A stretch of 64,000 bases of DNA from Hirudo medicinalis (GCA_011800805.1 MPNW01000451.1:50652-114651); one strand, 5' to 3'; positions 12,231-26,950 are shown, counted from the first letter of the stretch. The notes: generated by a model not told the origin, from the letters alone. Program-made: numbers and translations.

Positions 12231-15200
12231 TTACAGAATATCTTCAAAGACTGGAGATTCAGGTCGAGAAGAGTGGCGAGAAACGTTGCAATCATAATAA
12301 CTTTGTTCTCTTGAAATGCTTTTAAAAACCTCAGCTGAATTTTTAACGGGACATTGAAAATGGCTGTATGACGACGACGAGCGATCATGTAAATGAGAAG
12401 TGTTGCAATATGAAATCAGATTCGATTCAACGTTAAACGATTTTCTAAGTAGTTCAAAATTGCTGTATTTCACTCCTTCTTTATCGGCGACGTGAATGAC
12501 ATTCATGTAACGTTGATGTTGCATTCCCTCGTTCACGTACAAGGGCATGCCAACCTGCATGGAATCGTTTCCATCTGAAATTGAATAAGTACTTTTAACA
12601 ATTTATATTTTAATTAAAATATATGTATTCGATTCAGCGAATGTAATAAGTTAGCAATTAGCTGTCGAAATGTTACCAGCAATAGAATTGTCGCTCAGAC
12701 TTAGTGACTTGTAACCCTCATCTTGGATAAAGAGATCATCACAACGATCTTGAAGCTGTGAAAAGGATGTTTAATGGCTGTGAATTCCAGATGAATTTTA
12801 GTCATTAATTTATCGATGCTTACGGGAAGGACAATGTAGTTCTCTGGATTGAAGTTTATTTCTACAAATCGCTCACTCAAATCATTGAAAGTTGGTCTTT
12901 CGTTCGGTTCAAGGACCCAACCTGTCAACAGCAATGAACATCACTCAATTAATTAATTACTTAATAAATTAACCACACACATGTAAGAAATATTTAGGAG
13001 GTTAAATAGTTGGTGAACTTACATTTCAGAAGTAAGTCGTACAATTCCGGTCGACAGATGTCGGGTCTAGGAAGTCTGTTTCCCTTCTCCAAGAATGCAA
13101 TCGTATCCATGGCATTTATGGATCCATAAGGTCTTCTTCCGAACGTTAACAGCTCCCACAAAGTAACTCCTGAAATTGATATTATGAAATTATTTTTTGA
13201 AGGAGATGTAAGTGTCAGATGTAAGTGCTGTGCTTACCAAAGCTCCACACGTCGCTTTGATGAGTAAAAATCTGAGAAACGACGCTCTCGTAGGCCAGCC
13301 ATTTAATGGGCATCTGAAAATTATCAACAATTAGAATGAGATGAGAAATGGAACGAATGAAAATGTTTAAAAGTGGTCAGGCACCCTTGTTTGGCTCTTG
13401 GATGTGTTTAGGGGTCCTTTGTCGAAGTTGAGGAGTTTTGCAAGACCGAAATCAGTAATTTTCACCTGCTTCATTGATTGGACTGAAATTAAAAAGTTTT
13501 TGTTGCAATCTTTTCTAACATAAAGTTAAACTTGGGTTTTAAGATAATCAGAGAAAATAAGAAATAGATATAGAGACAGAAAAATTGTTCTCACCCAACA
13601 CATTTCTGGCTGCAAGATCCCTGTGCACGATTCCTTTTTCTTGCAGAAATTTCATCCCCTGAGAATTTAAAGTCTTTTTTATAACAACTGAATGTCAGCG
13701 CGAGAATCCAAGGAAAGTCACCTGAGCAATCTGTAAGGACCACAGAACGAGGGTCGAGGAACCGAGTTTGTGTCCCCGTACTTTGATGAAGTCCAACATG
13801 CATCCAAGACGCATGAGATCAGTAACCAACATGATGCAGGGGGAGAGACAGAGGCAGAGAATTTTCACGCAACACGGATGATCCACTGAGGCCATTATGC
13901 GAGCCTCATCAAGAATCTCCTTACTTCCACAATCTTCTCTTTCTTCCATCAAAACTTTTATAGCCACGAATATTTTTTCAGATTTCACCCCTTCAGGAAA
14001 CCACATTCCCTGCGTAAGATGAGTGTCATAAAATCTTCTGCAATAACTTTCTTCCTGACAGGTAATTTACCTGGTACACTGTCCCAAAGGCACCTGCCCC
14101 AATAGTCCCTCCAATGCGCAACTCCGACTGTCTGACCAGGGTCAGAGTTGACATGTCAGGCTGGATGTTTGATGGCGCTACAGGCTGTCAAATTGAAGAT
14201 CAAATAAAAACTGATAATGATGATAACGACGACGATGACGATGATGATGATGCTTACTTCAAAAGATGATATGCTGTGGATGAGAACATTTTGCTGTTCT
14301 TTCAGACTTTTCTTCTTCTGGGATAGAAGCAGGACAGCGAAACCAAGCAGAATGAGAATTAAACTCGGAAATATGGCAAAAGTCGTCCACTTATTTCGGC
14401 TGTTAATTTAAGACTAAATTTTATGTTTACCAATAAATGTCTAAAATTAAGTATTGCGTTACAAAACGATATCAGAAAAATGGTCCAATGCATGCGCATA
14501 CTGACCTGATGAAACTTTCGCTTTGAGAACAAAATGATTCCAAATCTCCTTTCGAGTTTCTCTTCGCAATTTTATGAGGTAACAGTTCCGGACATTCCTC
14601 AACGCAGGTGAACTGTTGCGAGAGGAATGATTGAAAGGCATTGAAGAGTGAGGGATTGAAAAGTGAGGGATAAAGTGAATAAAGGGCTTACATTGTGTTC
14701 TGATCCTTGTTGCAACGGCAGCATGTAATATCTGCATGTGGAACAGTTAGATGCATTGCCAACGCACGTCAGGCATTTTGGGTCGCACTTTTGGCAGACC
14801 AGCGAATCATCTGGGTAATGGTCGTCCGGACATTTTTCAACGCACCTCCCTCCGTGGGAGAACTTGGAACAAGACACGCAGGAGGAGGGACCAGCTCCAG
14901 AGCACTCTTGACATTGTGGATGGCATTTTGTGCAAACCTTCAAAAGACAAATCATCTTTGAACCACAAACTGAAACTTGTGGATAAACAGATACTCACAT
15001 GGAGATAAACCAGCTTCTTTCTTTTGTGATGAGACGAGTTGAAGGCAGTGTATGATCGGTAATAACCGGGAAAACATCCTTTTTTCGGGGAAATACAAGT
15101 AAAACCACCCAGGGAACTGTTGACATGCGGAGTATCAAGCGACAGGTGTAGTTTGCAGGCAGTGCATCCTCCGACACCCACGTGTTTTCCGGGCCCTGTG

Positions 15201-18200
15201 CATCCAAACTGCAGATCGCAATCGGGGTGACACAACTGACAACTGCCTTCTTCATCGGGGTACTTAAACGGAGGACATTTGCCGACACAATAAGGACCAT
15301 CTTGATAATTCTTGCACTCCGTGCATTTGTCATTTCCCTGAGAATAAGAAGGAAACGAAAACAATTATCAGAACTGCTGCTGTCATCTTTCAAACTCAAA
15401 CGAGATTTACAATTCCATGGCAACCGTTCTTGCATTGTCCGTGACACTTGCCACACTTGAATGGGTTCAATTGGTAGAGGCCATCCTCAACAGAGCAGTG
15501 AGGGAGACATCTCGAGTTGAAGGCGAAGGACTTGCAACTGATGCAGTGAATGTCCTCTCTGCCCCAGCAACCTCCTTCTTCACACTGCTCGTGACAAACC
15601 TCGCCGTTTTGTTCTACAAAAAGAAGAAGATAAGTTTTTGCATTGTAGTTGTTTGAGAGTAAAACCTTCCAGTTACTCACCACAATCCAATGGATCCTTA
15701 TTGTACTGAACGATGGCCATCTGGAGGGGGTTGACAAAAAATCTCTTCCACTCAAGGTTCGTGTGGCAGAGCTGCGTGTTGTTGGCGATGAAAACGTCTC
15801 CGTTCCTGATTTCTCTCAGAGACAACAGACCCAACCACTCCAAACTCGTCTGAGATATTTGAAGTGAAGCGCGTCCCCTAAATTTAAATAATTAAGTTCA
15901 AGATTTTCACGAACTGCTTAAAATAAAATCTGTTATTATATTTTTACAAATAATTATATCTAATTTAATAATATTTTAAAACCCACCTGTCTAACCTCCT
16001 CCCGTGAATAATTTTCAAGTTCTTGAAGAAAGACAAACTCTTGAAAAACGAGTGATTGGCCTGAATTTGAATGAATTCAGTGACTTCCTGAACGTCTTCA
16101 AAGGCAGAGAGAGCTTCAAGTTGCATTGGTCCAATTTTGTTGTAAGGATCACTGAGAATTCATTAAGCAAGCAATTAATCACTTAATCAAAAGCATAATT
16201 AATCAAGTGTTCCACTAATAGCCACGAGAGGTACTTGCAACAATCACTCACCCAGTGAAAGTGGCGTCGAGGATCTTGATCCTCCCCTGGACAATGGTAC
16301 ATCCCCGGTACATTTCGATGTTTCCCATGTGAACGAAGTCGTCTCTCAGATCCACCTTGCAGGCTGAGGTCGATCGACATGGCATCAATCTCGTCGTCAA
16401 TTATTCCGAGCGTTTAATGAATAAAAAAGTTGCCTCACTTTTTGGACAGGCTCCTTCGCATTCCACGCACATTCCTTCATCTCCGAGTCGTCTTCCTGAC
16501 CCACAGTCCTGCACGCAGGCTCCATTNGTTGCCTCACTTTTTGGACAGGCTCCTTCGCATTCCACGCACATTCCTTCATCTCCGAGTCGTCTTCCTGACC
16601 CACAGTCCTGCACGCAGGCTCCATTGTCGATGATGAGGTAAGCTGAGGTAAGATTTAAACGATTTACGAACGATTCTCTAGCAAATAAATGACTGGATAA
16701 CATACATGGACATTTGTGGACGCACAGGTTTCCGTTGGCAAATTTAGCTAAAGGATTTGGAACCTGCTTGAAGTCCGAGAAGCTGTAGACGAACTGGGGT
16801 GGGCACTGAATCTTGCACGAACCGTCATCATTGAAGTGCCTGCACGACTTTTTGACGACGGGCTTTCTTTATTGTCGGTTCTCATGAATGACTTCTTCAA
16901 AACTTCAACAACTCACCCAACAGTCACGATTGGTTGGTCCATCGCAGCCCCCTGCACATTCGGGGTGACAGCATTGGTTGGGTAGCGGTCCGAAGCAATG
17001 CCCATCGCACTGAGGGCTGCACTCGAAACTTCTGACTGCAACCAATCAATCAACAGATTGATTAGCAAATCACGTAACGATTTCAATCGATGCCGATTTC
17101 TCACTTTTCTGACACATCGAAGGACCTGATCCCCAGCATCGCCTCTTGCCATTGTACAACTCACAACTCTCGTCACATTGTCCACCTTCATAAATAAATA
17201 AATAAATATTAATATTATAACTGATAAATAATTAAAATTGATTATCAATTCATAGTTAATTAGTTATTATTTTAATTAATTTGTTTCCTCACAAGTTCTG
17301 GAAGGTTTGTCTTCATCTCTTGCCTGGTGAACGAAGACAGCATATCTGCCAGTCATGATGTCATACCAGTCTATCGTGTCCTCTAGACAAAGTTGGTTGT
17401 TGTCCAACAGGAAGACACTTCCGGAGAGGATTTCTGTGATTTTTTTTAAATTTCAGAACGATTGAAGAAATTATCGAACTAAATTGTTTTATTTTTATTC
17501 ACCATTCGCATTTACTTCTAATTGGATACTTTAATGTTCGTACGTTTTTATTTGTCCTGATTAAGTTAATAATTATCCTAATCCTTTAAATTCAATTAAA
17601 AGGCTTGTAATTATTGTTTAGCGTTGCCATTATTGTCATCATTCATCAGAGACGAAGATGGATGGAGACAATACATTACTAATGATGTAGGACCCCATCA
17701 TCGGAAGCCACTTTAAGGATATTTGAAAACCTCATGTAAGGCGACACCACTTGTTAAAGACAGTTTAAGTTACCTCGGAGTGAATTGAACTGAAGCTCCC
17801 TCAGCCCCTCGTTCCCCAAAGGGTTGTAATTGATGGCCACGTACAGGGCATACGACCTGGAATCGTGCTGGAAAAGGGTGTCTCCACGGATGACTCGAAG
17901 GTTCCTCAGCGGGATGGTGTCGGCGTAGTTTCCAACGATGAGCACGTATCCGCTCACCTCCTGGATCGAGTTGAGGAATTCGAGGTCACCCGAGTCTGGA
18001 GTGTCGAGGAAAACGATTTCCAGGTTTCCATCGACGTGAGTACAATCGCTGTACAGGTACTTGTAGTGTTCGTAACGCTCCTTCGTCCTGTCGTTGTGCG
18101 CCAATGCGAAACTTGTGCCTCTGCAGACTGAAAGTGACGTAACATTCGAACATTTGAAACGACCCCCCGCTGGGGAATGACTCCATTGTCACTTAGGATG

Positions 18201-20095
18201 TTCTCATACAAGGACATGATGGTGAATGCAAATTTTTTGGGCATTTAAATATCATTATCATCATCATCATAACCAACAAACAATGATGTGTCTTCGGTTG
18301 CTAATATTAGAACACCGAATTAATTACTTACTCAACCTAAGTAACAAATATTTATTATTAATGTTATTATTATTGTTATTATTTACTATTTTTATTACCA
18401 TCCATTTTATCCAATTATCGACTTGCACGCAATTCAACTAAAGGTCTTGCCAAGATTTCGAACGTGAATTTTTGAATCCGCTCGATAAAGAAAGCCTGCA
18501 TTGAAATGCCATTGTTGAACGAACTCATTGTGTGCTGAGCATCATTTTCAGAACAAACATTTTTGTCGGATTATCTTCTAAAAGAACCTAAGAGGACGGA
18601 AACGCTACAAATATGTGTCCCCGATTGATTTGCGGCCCCCGATAAAAATGGATCAACATAATTGTGCCTCAGTCCTCTCATGATGCTTATTTTTAAGCTC
18701 TCGGTGAAATATTTAAAATTCTGTTTTGTCATTTTTAAATTTCTAGACTTTTAAATTGTTCTAACGAGAAAAATCTGAACAAGGACCCACAAACGCTTAA
18801 ATTTATGAAACGCTCTAAAAATAAAAACGAAAAACCATTGAATGCATAAAAAATGCGTGTGATTCAAAGAAATGAATTGTGAGACTGTTTGTTGTAATGT
18901 TTGCATGAGAAAGGGGAGCAGATGAACTCGGGATCAATAGATTGACACAAACAGCTTGTAGGAATGCTAATTGAGTCTTCAACATGTCAACTATTTCTCA
19001 TTTTTTCGCTCGAATTCCCTCGTATCCGCCGTTAAAAAATGTGTAAATCTTAAGTTTCATCTTTCTCACACTCATCTTCATCGCCGTATCCTATAACCTT
19101 GGAGTGAGCAACAAGAATTTATGAGCGCCTGCAATGTGATGAGAAACTCTAGCGGATCGATGTCCAGCCAAGTGTGACCGAATAAAATCGAGGTGTCCTA
19201 CAGACACCTGCCTCAAAGACAATCTGATCGCGATCCCACGGTTCTTTGTACTTTTTGACAAGTACCTTGGCAGTCTTCGATGGTGGCATATAAAGACATC
19301 AGCGGTTCTTAATTGTACTCGCAGTACAAGATAAATCCAGTCTCCGTTCACCCGCACAGACTTGGAGATTAAAAATTACACGCCCGGTGGAGCACATCTT
19401 GGTTCTCTCTCATCAGGTCGAATCATCGGCAATTTTTACATTCATTCTGATGTGTTTTACATTTCATTTCTTAAATTTCCATCGTAAATCCGAATTTTAA
19501 AAACAGAGAATCACTTTTTGTTTCACTTTGTTGCTTCCTCATTTAGAAATGTTTAAAAGTTACAAATTTCTTATCATCAACTCAGCCAGGGCTTACAAGC
19601 TAATTGTTTCCTGATCTAATCCTATCAAAGTGGATTGTCGTAAAAAATCTCGTGGGACTCAACTAGAGAATGCTGAGAAGCACTCGAAACGTTGAAGAAG
19701 GAAATGTCGAATTTATTATTATTCTCATCAGTGCTGTCAAACTTTCAGTTTATCTCTGCCTCTTCTACATTTGAGTTTCATAAAATTTTTATTGCTCTAT
19801 TTGAGGAGAGTCAATAATTTATTTAAAGTAATTAAAGTCAATAAATATTAGTACAATTTTTAAGAATAATATTCACAAATGATTAACATTCACAGGTTAG
19901 AAATATGCTTAGAACCAACATTGAAAAACAAAAATACAAAGCTTCAAATTTACCTTTCTTGACTTCGTTCGTATTTCTAAGCGATTCATGATAAGCCACA
20001 TTTGCAGATGAGGCGAGCAATATTTGAGACAATAAAATTAGAATAATTAATCGTAAATAGGATAATAAATTAATCGTGGTAGTATTTGGATTCAT
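12231..20095 (-). CDS. EGFR: Epidermal growth factor receptor (ErbB tyrosine kinase), 24 exons
   Basis: Receptor tyrosine kinase of the plasma membrane. Exons from the 5' end: 20095-19954 (signal peptide), 18127-17774, 17433-17293, 17185-17105, 17035-16917, 16862-16706, 16642-16538, 16363-16252, 16151-15987, 15877-15681, 15613-15411, 15337-14999, 14937-14692, 14612-14506, 14399-14258 (TM), 14184-14071, 14009-13722, 13658-13595, 13482-13385, 13313-13238, 13169-13023, 12921-12824, 12755-12677, 12574-12231. All phases agree, giving about 1305 aa. Order: L1, furin-like, L2, extended furin-like region, TM near 827-848, kinase. Seen: [12 protein letters not shown] (Lys about 926), HRDLAARN (Asp about 1018), DFGLAK. 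The tail has two Grb2-type sites, YVNE and YMNV. The cysteine-rich region after L2 is longer than in vertebrates, as in insect EGFR. The activation loop has no tyrosine. Exon 7 is duplicated by an assembly fault at 16429-16625. Confidence 0.95.
16429..16625. repeat. 98-bp exact duplication around a single N (unmerged contig overlap)
   Basis: Bases 16429-16526 and 16528-16625 are identical as read, with N at 16527 between them. Each copy covers most of EGFR exon 7, but only the 16528-16642 side has the intact splice acceptor. Removing one copy gives a normal gene. Confidence 0.95.
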
Positions 20096-21092
<997 letters not shown>

Positions 21093-21475
21093 ATGTTTCT
21101 GCTCGTTCTCCTGTGCTGCCTCCACCTGGTGATTTCGTCGCACACACCAGGTTCGAAGGTTTTTCGTCAGCAAACGTTGCGAGATTTTTTAAATTTTGTT
21201 CGATCTGCTTTTTTGGACAGATGAGAGTTTCTTGTGCTACCAACCAGACCAAGTTTGCTGTTTCATTTGCAGAGGAGCGGCACCTTTGCCTTCAGAAGGG
21301 GGTGATTTGAGTTTGTTTCTTTTAAACAATTTTATAGAAACGAAGAAATATAATTGACCATGTTTCAGAATGCAATCCACATCCTACAGCACCCTGGTGC
21401 CGGGAAGGGGCTGTAGAGTGGGTTCCCTACTCTACTGGTCAATGTCGTACAACCTGCATCCCATATGTCGAGTAG
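21093..21475 (+). CDS. Small secreted cysteine-rich peptide precursor, 3 exons, unrecognised family
   Basis: Exons 21093-21150, 21221-21301 and 21369-21475 have consensus GT-AG borders and matching phases (1, then 1), giving an 81-residue precursor. The first exon encodes MFLLVLLCCLHLVISS, a typical signal peptide with small residues at its end. The mature part holds eight cysteines, spaced C-x6-CC-x2-C-x11-C-x8-C-x14-C-x3-C, so four disulfides are possible. It has no dibasic cleavage site. A poly(A) signal AATAAA follows at about 21639. I do not recognise the spacing; an extracellular ligand, defence peptide, protease inhibitor or toxin-like fold are all possible. It lies head to head with EGFR. 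It is too short to stand out as one open frame, and the case rests on splice phases, the signal peptide and the cysteine content. Confidence 0.6.
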
Positions 21476-23635
21476 ATGACCCACCCATCGTGTGTCACTG
21501 ATGCGAGGCTAACTCTCATTATTTTCCTGAACGCATCCTTGTTGAAATTTAAGGGGCATTTCGCTTCTTGACTAATTATTTTGCTGAGTTAAAATAATAA
21601 AATAATATTGAAGCATTATTTAATAATGTTCTCGTTTGAATAAAATATGATCGAAAGATAAAGTTATTGTCTCAAACATAATTTGAGTCTGAAATCTGTG
21701 TCCATCAGAAGAGCAATTTAGTTGGCGGTTAAAAGGGACAGAAAATTGCTGAATGGGAATAAGGACATTTCAAGCAATTTGGGTTCTGTTTCAACAACCT
21801 ACTCTCTTCACCAACTGCTGGTCCCACAGAAATGTATTCAATTTTACTCCACATTAGGCTAACAGTATCTAAGAATAACTTACTTATGCAACTACTTCAA
21901 ACAAAACTAACCAAAGTTCAAAGATCGCAGGCACAAAAAGTGATCTCCTATTGACACAAACACAACACGAAAACTGACATGGAGTTCGAAAACGGCATGT
22001 TTATCTTTCCAGAGAAACAGTGCATGCTGGTATTGACAAGTTCAATTGATTAGGTGATTCGGGATGTAGTTCATTTTTAAGTTGTCAAAATGCCATCAAA
22101 ACTTGACATCACGATGTTGTTTAAATATTTAAAAAACGCACTGTCGGTTCAGTTGCACAGTTGATCTTTCAAGGGAAATAATAAATTTACTAAAAAATAA
22201 AAATAAATTTGCAATTAATAAATTGTGTGCATTTTTTAAGTGAAGTGCCTGGTAAATATCGATTGGCGTGGTGCACGCAATTCATCGCGTGTGTCAAGTA
22301 TTCGATCAAAAGCGAAATGTCATGAACTGTAAAGTCATTGAGAAGCTCCACATTGAGAAGTCCCTTTGTAATATTTTAGTCCTCAGAACTTTTACATCCA
22401 ATAAATTTAAACATGAATCATGATTCGGCTGAGACCACTTAAAGTTACATATGTAATCCTGTCTATGTAATAAGTCGCTGACATTAATTGCAACTAGTTA
22501 AACAATGGTTATTGGCTGACAGGCCAATTTAAAAATTGGCAAATCAACATATTACTTATTAAGTCCTATTGTGTGAAATTGCTTGGAAATTTCGTAAAAC
22601 TTCAAACCACAACAAAGTCCTTAACAAGTAATTCGTAGTTATGCTGGGATATAATTTAAAATCAAACTTCAAGTGTAGAAAAAAAACTTCTTTACCATAT
22701 TAATAAAAACTACAAAAATTATTTTTTTCAAAAATAATTAAAAAATATTTACATGTACATTTCAAATTATTGATTTCAAGCTATCTGGCAGTTATCAATA
22801 TCCAATTTGCACGGGTGGTTTAGAAATATTTTTTAGCATTTACATTCTCATTTGCTTCATTAAATACAAAACCACTTATCACTTTCAGCCAAACACATCA
22901 TATCAATTTTTCTAAATTTACCAAATGATTTTCTACTCATTTTTGGTTGTTAATTATGATATCCATCTTTCAAACCAATTTAAACTCAATCATCCTTGCA
23001 GTCTTGATCCTGCCCGTCATACGATATGATGAATAAATATATTCAATTAAAATTCATAATTTAATTAAAGTTATGCTGCACAGACATCTGACGAGTCCCT
23101 CGTAAATACATCTGCACCATCGTCTCAATTTTTGGCTCAACCCAAAACACACTTCTCGTTTTTAAATAATTTAATTAAAAAACTGTAATAAGACACTTTT
23201 CATTCGATTGTGAATATTATTCGATAATTCTGTTGTTCGAGATTTATATCTTACAGAAAGAGGCCATCAAGACTAAAAACTGCTTGACGCTATCAATTTA
23301 AATATTACATATATGTGTTTATAATGGAGATCAAAGTTAAGTTAAAACTTGTTGTAATTGCATAAGTAATTTAGTAATTTTTTCTTAAGATAAGAACTAA
23401 ATTAATAACACTGTTTTGCGTGGAATGGTCCAAGATCGCTTTGCACTGATCCACACTGATTACAAATGCTTAAAACAAAATGAATAACAATCAAAAAGTG
23501 GATAGAATTAGCATACAACTGCCACAAACTTTAATTCCAAAGTTTGAAGTACAAAGGTCCATCACTATGCACACGACTGTCTTTCTGGCCTACCTTTTCT
23601 ATCTTTTCCAAGTTTACTCAACGAGTATCCTTAAC
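21476..23635. other. Intergenic region upstream of FAH
   Basis: AT-rich and without supported genes. A hydrophobic open stretch at 23567-23635 runs in frame into the FAH start codon. It could be 5' UTR or an alternative N-terminus. Confidence 0.5.
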
Positions 23636-26440
23636 ATGGCTTCTAGTCTAAATATATCTGTCGATTCTCATTTTACTATTCATAATCTCCCTTATGGTGT
23701 ATTTTCAACACCATCTGATGTGAGTTTGTTTATTTTGTTATCTAAATCCAATTTTGTTTTTTATTTGAATTGATTGTAGAAAAAGCGGAGGATCGGAGTG
23801 GCAATAGGTGACCAGATTTTGGATTTAGGTGTCGTGAAGCATTTATTCAATGGTCCCACAATAAGCCGACATCCCCATGTCTTCGATGAGGTTTGTTCCA
23901 AATTGGATGAATTTGATATTTGCTAACCAATGTTCTGCAACTATTTTAGGAATCCTTGAACTCGTTCATGAGTTTAGGGAAACATGCTTGGAGCGAAACT
24001 AGAAATACTTTGAAGGAACTTCTTAGCAACGACAATTCATCGTTGCTTGGAAACGCACAGCTAAGAGAGAAGTAGTGATATCAGTTTGATCAGATTTTGA
24101 AAATACTTCGTTGATGTATAAGTGTGTAATTTTTTGTGAAACAGAGCTTTTGTCTCGCTAGATCAGGCAACGTTGCATTTACCTGCAAATATTGGTGAGA
24201 TAATTTTTTTATTAAGGATGATACAATCTTGTTGTGAGAATATGTTGATTCTTTTGAAAATTTTTGTCATTTTTTTAGGAGATTACACTGACTTTTATTC
24301 TTCCCTTTACCATGCTACTAATGTTGGGATTATGTTCAGAGGTCCAGATAATGCTCTTATGCCTAACTGGTAAATGTATTCAATTTATTACTTAAACATA
24401 CCTCACCAAAAAAAAGTGTTTTTCACAAAATTTTGTTAAATTTAGGAAGCATCTTCCTGTTGGGTACCATGGAAGAGCGTCCTCTGTAGTTGTTTCCGGA
24501 ACTCCCGTGAAGAGACCTCGCGGACAGTCTCGTCCTGATGAATGTAAATTGTAGTGAAAACATTCAAAACCATTTTTAAAATGGATAAGTTTGAATTGCA
24601 CATTAAATCTTATATTTTGTGTGAAACGTTTTTAATGTGAAAATAAAATTTTTATTTCAAACTTCAGCTAATCCTCCTGTTTATGGACCCTGCAAAACTT
24701 TGGACATTGAATTGGAAATGGCATTTTTCACCGGACCGGGGAATAAGCTCGGCGAGCCGATTCGAATTGAGGATGCTCAAGATCACATATTTGGATTTGT
24801 TCTCATGAACGACTGGAGTGGTGAGAATTTGTAATTCAGTTAATCAGATTTGTTTATGATTAACCAATAATAATGATGATAATGATGGTGATGATGATTA
24901 TGATTATGATGATGGTTTATGACGATGATGATGGTTATGATGGTGGTTATGATGATGATGATGGTGGTGGTTATGATGATGGTGATGATGATAATGAATG
25001 ATATAGTTATAAATGATGGGGATGAATTTATACCTGGTTTCATTCACTAAATATTCAGTGAACAAGTGGTTGTTATTACCTGTGAATACCGGGCTTAATA
25101 CCAATAATCCTGCCACCAGTTATTGCTTAATAATCCCTTGCATGACTATCCACCGACTAAGAATGGTTATCTAAGAAGAGTATTTCTGAAATGGGATGTT
25201 GTAGGATGGCTGAGGATATCTGGGAATCTGCAAGAATTAAGATAGATCTTAATTTAATTGTTGTCCTCTAATTCTGTAAAATGTTAATTGCAATTATTAC
25301 GAAACTTAATTATAAGATTAATTAATTGCCTATTTCCATGGTTACAACGATATTAATTTTAACTATTACTGTTAAATTAATTAACGATGTTCGATTATAA
25401 TAAACCGATTTCAATGCTTTTCTTTGCCAGCAAGAGACATTCAGAAATGGGAGTATGTCCCATTGGGTCCATTCCTTGGTAAGAACTTCATGACCACCAT
25501 TTCGCCTTGGGTCGTTCCGACCGAGGCTCTCCTGCCTTTCGTCACTGCAAACATGGATCAGGTGGAAGCCTTCACAATTTGATTTGTAATAATTTAACAA
25601 TTGCTCCCAGTTCGTAAATATTCGAGGCTTAAACTTAATTTGAGTTGTGATCACATTGATTTGCTTCATCCAGTGACATTCATCCTCTTTTCTTTAGGAT
25701 CCCAGACCATTGGCTTATTTGCAGCATGAAGATTCCTTCAATTTTGACATAAACCTTGAGGTGTCCTTAAAAAGTAAGACATGTCGAATAAGATGGAATT
25801 GAGTTTTGTGAATGTGAGTTGGAGTTTTCAATCTCTTATTGCACTGCCTTGTTACAGCCGAAGGCATCGGAGAGTTTGTCACGGTCGCAAAAAGCAATTA
25901 CAAGGTAATCAAGTGTGCTGACATAACAATCTGATTGTAAAAGATTTGAAATGTTGCCTATTATGTTAAACAATTATTTCCTGCAGTACTTGTATTGGAC
26001 AGCCAAACAACAGCTCGCCCATCATACGATCAACGGCTGCAATCTCAGACCCGGGGACTTATTGGCTTCTGGAACCATCAGTGGACCGGTAAATTCTTGC
26101 TTTGATTTGTTGGACTCGTTGAGCTGATCCTGCCATATGTTGAAATGTTAAGACTGAAGATTCTTATGGAAGTTTGTTGGAACTATGCTGGAAAGGCACC
26201 AAGCTGATCAAATTGGGAGAAAATGTGACCAGGAAGTTTTTGCAGGATGGTGATGAAGTTAAACTGACTGGTAGGATTTTAATTAAATAGTATCTTTAAT
26301 TTGAAAAGTTTGGCAACTGCATTAACTTTCTGAATTTTTTTTGTGAATATCGAACTCTCGATTCACTTATTTCAGGTTGGTGTCAGAAGGATGGCATCAG
26401 AATTGGGTTCGGAGAGTGCACTGGGAAAGTCATTCCTTGA
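23636..26440 (+). CDS. FAH: Fumarylacetoacetase (tyrosine degradation), 13 exons
   Basis: Last enzyme of tyrosine catabolism: splits 4-fumarylacetoacetate into fumarate and acetoacetate in the cytosol. Exons: 23636-23719, 23780-23890, 23950-24071, 24145-24194, 24279-24369, 24446-24543, 24668-24820, 25431-25561, 25698-25773, 25858-25904, 25987-26088, 26153-26270, 26376-26440. Phases all agree, giving 415 aa (human 419). Family motifs seen: [13 protein letters not shown] at the N-terminus, GDYTDFYSS and [10 protein letters not shown] (metal-ligand Asp and catalytic His), [25 protein letters not shown] (two Glu ligands) and [19 protein letters not shown]. The chosen Met (MASSLN) matches the human start. 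The protein ends at GECTGKVIP, a few residues short of the human tail. All known active-site residues I could place are intact. Confidence 0.97.
24868..25003. repeat. (ATG/ATGGTT)n microsatellite in FAH intron 7
   Basis: Imperfect GAT/ATG repeat inside the intron between FAH exons 7 and 8. It gives apparent His/Ile runs on the minus strand that are not coding. Confidence 0.9.
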
Positions 26441-26950
26441 ATTGTCCCTGTATATTTTGTTGCTCTGTGACTCAAAATGTTTACCAAGGAACCTTTTGAT
26501 CGAAAGCTTAATTTGTTTTGGGTCCCTAGTGCTAGAAATTACATAGTCACCATTTCACTCTCGCCAGTTGAGTCTGTAGAATGTAATAAAACGCGTCACA
26601 GCAGATGAGTTGTAAATAAGCAAAAATCACAAACAATTCATTTTAAGAACTTTTGTATTGGTAGATGGAGGCTGACAGAAGCAGGAGTGGGGAGGGAGAC
26701 TCAAGCTATAAATAAGATTGTTGCCACGATAGTTTCCACAGACAGAAATTAATTGTTTAGAGAAGTCGTCAAACAATTTGAGCTTGTCCTGATTTGTATT
26801 GAAAAGGCTGTCGTATTTGCTAATCTTTCTGATACTCTGTGTTTATGTAATTCAAATGCTTCATTCATCGAGGTTAATGTGTAGCTCTTTAGCGTCACAA
26901 AAACAATAACAAATTACGGTGAAAATCGACTCGACAACTTTTAACATCTT

